A stretch of 64,000 nucleotides of DNA. Source: Burhinus oedicnemus. Its lineage: Eukaryota > Chordata > Aves > Charadriiformes > Burhinidae. This document shows, one piece after another, positions 61,404 to 64,000 of this stretch. The stretch is taken from contig VFFE01007789.1 in assembly GCA_008921705.1 (NCBI GenBank), forward strand, positions 1,784,195 to 1,848,194. Direction: 5' to 3'. The translations under genes were made by a program, and so were the position numbers. The notes beneath the pieces were generated by a model, which saw nothing but the letters and a program-made list of their open reading frames with translations, was not told where the DNA came from and searched no databases. Every line of letters starts with the position of its first letter. Positions within the stretch are counted from its first letter, which is position 1.

Positions 61404-62634
61404 TGTATGGACTGAGAGGGCTGGTTGACAAACCTGATCTTCTATGATAAGATGTCCCACTTAGTAGAAGAGGGAAGGGCTGTGGATGTTGTTTACCTGG
61501 ACTTTAGTAAAGCCTTTGACACTGTTTCCCATAGCATTCTCCTGAAGAAACTGGCGGCTCGTGGCTTGGATAGGCATACACTTCGCTGGGTAAAAAAACT
61601 GGCTGGATGGCTGGGCCCAAAGAGTTGTGGTGAATGGAGTTAAATCCAGCTGGCAGCCAGTCACAATTGGTGTTCCCCAGGGCTCGCTATTGGGGCCGAT
61701 TCTGTTTAATGTCTTTATCAATGATATGGATGAGGGGATTGGGTGCACCCCCTGTAAGTGTGCAGACGACACCAACTTGGGTGGGAGTGTTGATTTGCTT
61801 GAGGGTAGGAAGGCTTTGCAGAGGGATCTGGATGGGCTGGATCAATGGGCTGAGGCCGACGGCATGAGGTTCAACAAGGCCAAGTACCGGGTTCTGCACT
61901 TGGGTCACAACAACCCCATGCAGCACTACAGGCTTGGGGAAGAGTGTGGCTGGAAGGCTGCCCAGCAGAAAAGGACCTGGGGGTATTGGCTGACAGCCAG
62001 CTGAATATGAGCTCGCAGTGTGCCCAGGTGGCCAAGGCGACCAACAGCATCCTGGCTTGTACCAGATATAGCGTGGCCAGCAGGACTAGGGAAGGGATCA
62101 TCCCCCTGTACTCAGCACTGGTGAGGCCCCACCTCGAATACTGTGTTCAGTTTTGGGCCCTTCACTACAAGACATTGAGGTTCTGGAGCATGTCCAGAGA
62201 AGGGCAATGAAGCTAGTGAAGGGTCTTGAGCACAAGTCTTCTGAGGAGTGGCTGAGGGAACTGGGGTTGTTTAGTCTGGAGGCTGAGGGGAGACCTTATC
62301 GCTCTCTACAACTACCTGTAAGGAGGTTGTAGCAAGGTGGGGATCAGTCTCTTTTCTCAAGTAACAAGTGATAGGACAAGAGGAAATGGCCTCAAGTTGT
62401 GCCAGGGGAGGTTTAGGATGGATATTAGGAAAAATTTCTTCACCAAAAGGGTTTTCAGATATTGGACTAGGCTGCCCAGGGAAGTGGTTGAGTCACCATC
62501 CCTGGAGGTATTTAAAAGACGGATGGATGTGGTGCTGAGGGACATGGTTTTAGTGGTGGTTTTGGCAGTGCTAGGTTAATGGTCAGACTTGATGATCTTA
62601 AAGGTCTTTTCCAACCTAGACAATTCTATGATTG
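61404..62634 (+). mobile_element. CR1 LINE, 5'-truncated and decayed copy
   Basis: About 1.2 kb of plus-strand CR1. It begins near the residues LTNLIFYDK of the reverse-transcriptase domain and runs through the ORF2 C-terminus and 3'UTR (GTCAGACTTGATGATCTTAA-like block) to a CAATTCTATGATTG tail at about 62620-62634. The tail type and protein differ from the copy at 31690. It starts further upstream than that copy, so it retains the DFSKAFD motif. The exact 5' edge is uncertain by about 20 bases. Confidence 0.96.
61425..62579 (+). pseudogene. CR1 ORF2 reverse transcriptase, multiple frameshifts
   Basis: A relic of the CR1 reverse transcriptase. The first frame (61425-61643) has VVYLDFSKAFDTVSH, the RT motif with the first catalytic aspartate. 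An apparent extra A in the A-run near 61591-61597 shifts the frame. The second frame (about 61600-62004) has [14 protein letters not shown] and CADDTNLGG, where the usual FADDTKLGG has changed but keeps DD. An apparent 2-base insertion near 61944 moves to the third frame (61944-62210), with [19 protein letters not shown] small deletion near 62168, another near 62280 and an in-frame TAA in the ACCTGTAAGG stretch near 62321 follow. The last frame (62337-62579) has [10 protein letters not shown] and [13 protein letters not shown]. At least four lesions show it is inactive and older than the copy at 31692. Confidence 0.94.
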
Positions 62635-62934
62635 GCAGCAGTGTAACTGCAGTATTCTTATGGTATAGATGAACTGATATGTTGAGAGTTAGCTCAAAAA
62701 CCTCTGTGATATGGTACTGTATTGTCAGCTCTTTGAATAACAGACTTGACTATGTATAACACGGTAAAGAAGTGCAGATTCTAGGCTGTGAACTAAAACT
62801 GATCTGTGGCACTTCAGTTATGAGAGATGCAGAAGGCTCCAGTGTCAAGTTAGAGTCCTATGTGCTATTTATCCAGTTCAGAATGGTCTCATTTGCCTAT
62901 GCATGATTGTGCCGTGAGACCCTAAGCCACAATG

Positions 62935-62996
62935 GCAATCATTGAATAGTTTGGATTGGAAGTGACCTTTAAAGGCCATCTAGTCCAGCACCCCTA
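62935..62996 (-). mobile_element. short CR1 3'-end fragment
   Basis: Plus-strand CATTGAATAGTTTGGATTGG followed by a block reading GACCTTTAAAGGCCATCTAG is the reverse complement of a CR1 3'UTR end. About 60 bases are recognisable. It lies only 300 bp beyond, and in opposite orientation to, the larger CR1 at 61404-62634. Confidence 0.85.
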
Positions 62997-64000
62997 CATT
63001 CATGCTGTAAGAAATGGGGAAAATGGAGATGTATAGTTTCATTTAGAGACAGAATTTACTGCTGTGTGGATATAGCTTTTCTGAGGATGCCTAAAATCAG
63101 ATAGCAGTCTGTTTTCCAGGACAGGGCTATTGTGATTTTAATACCCAACAGTCTTCTAGAGATTTGCTCAGGAAAACCTGATTTGCAAATGCTTGTTAGG
63201 AGTAGGCACAGCTGAAAAAAAGAGAACGAATAAATCAAGAAAAGGTGAATGAATTCAAGAAGGATGGAATGTCTCAAAATGAAGCCCTGAATAAAAATTT
63301 TAAAAGTCCACTGTGATTGAAAAAACTTAGGAGACTATATACTTCAATTGAACTGGAAAGCATCATGAAATTGTGCCAGCATTTCTTTGATTAGTAGTAA
63401 GATCAGTTTCTCTTCAGAGGAAAATCAGATAAAATTTGAACAGTGGAATATTTTTAATGAAATACTCTGACTAGTTTTATTTTGAACTTACATTTGTGTG
63501 CAAATACACTATATAAGCATAAAAAGGCAACAAAAATACTCTGGTCAAACTGAAATTCTAAAAATAAAATTTGTATTCCACAACTTTGGTCATGTGTGGA
63601 ACTTTAAATATTGATTTTTCAGTCATTTTAAAAGTGAAGAGAAAACCATCTGAATCATTAGTAACATCACGAGGGTCGTACCTGGTCTATTTTGCCCAAT
63701 ATCCAGTCTCTGACTGGTGCCAACAACATGTTTGGAGAAGAGGCAGAATGAGTAAAGCATACAGTCATTTCCAGTCTTTCCAGAGGAAACACTGGCAGAT
63801 TCCAGAGACTTATGGTTTAGGAACTTTCCACTTTGTAGCTAGTCACTGCCTTGCAAGGGAGTAATAACTAGATGCTCTGGAATCTGAGTTTGTAAGTTAC
63901 TGTAAATTGGTTCAGATGAGTTTTGTTAGATCGATTCCTGCCTACTTGAGGCTTAGTGCATAAGCATATGTGTAAAATAAGCTTTCCACTTGCAAAAAAA
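62997..64000. other. non-coding stretch to the window end
   Basis: No gene recognised. A 97-codon open frame on the plus strand (63571-63864) has no family motif. The window ends in a short A-run. Confidence 0.6.

Noticed and set aside
61461..62545. Open frames antisense or out of frame within the CR1 at 61404-62634
   Set aside because: Shadows of the decayed CR1 coding frame.
63571..63864. 97-codon plus-strand frame near the window end
   Set aside because: No family similarity seen and nothing in the context supports a gene.
1..64000. CRISPR arrays, bacterial operons, rRNA genes, retroviral gag-pol-env, mitochondrial insertions
   Set aside because: Looked for while reading; no periodic spacer-repeat structure, ribosomal sequence, retroviral protease/RT/integrase motifs (other than CR1 RT) or mitochondrial gene order was seen.

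Overview
This window reads as ordinary, AT-rich, low-repeat DNA from a bird (class Aves). The best evidence is three unmistakable CR1 LINE copies. They carry reverse-transcriptase motifs ([26 protein letters not shown]), the CR1 C-terminal signature DRTRGNG, and short 3' tails built on ATTCTATGAT or ATTCTGTGAT. Two further short CR1 3' ends are present. CR1 is the dominant LINE of birds. The sparse repeat load, the lack of mammalian-type L1 or Alu elements and the scattered (AAAC)n/(AACC)n A-rich tracts fit this. I see no bacterial operon, CRISPR array, rRNA, tRNA or viral gene. I did not recognise any host protein-coding gene.

Layout. Positions 1-6400: AT-rich non-coding DNA with a strong G-quadruplex motif (2018-2051), a GC-rich block (3820-4120) and an LTR-like or promoter-like segment just before a 20-N gap (6401-6420). 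Positions 6421-27491: about 21 kb with no recognisable gene, containing A-rich tracts and a 26-bp tandem duplication (10931-10982). Positions 27476-27511: a poly-C run leading into a second 20-N gap, followed at once by a CpG-containing stretch with an ETS/IRF-type composite motif. Positions 28614-32750: a minus-strand CR1 3' fragment and, 2.7 kb on, a plus-strand CR1 copy whose preserved C-terminal half is interrupted by one apparent single-base insertion. Positions 32751-61400: mainly non-coding, with a short CR1 end (36558), a perfect 9-bp hairpin with a cTTCGg loop (37823), crossed inverted repeats (42808-42864), a GC-rich block with an NRF1-like motif (44041-44400) and an ancient MIR-type SINE relic (about 59709-59896). 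Positions 61404-62634: a decayed plus-strand CR1 copy of a different subfamily. Positions 62935-64000: a short CR1 end and unique sequence.

The window is most likely intergenic or lies within a large intron. A few minus-strand stretches have splice-like borders around an open frame (190-404, 9597-9690, 49627-49756, 58471-58611). Pseudo-exons of this kind are common by chance, so they are given as findings to test and not as genes. No novel multi-gene system is visible. The best leads are small structural or regulatory motifs and the CR1 and MIR relics.
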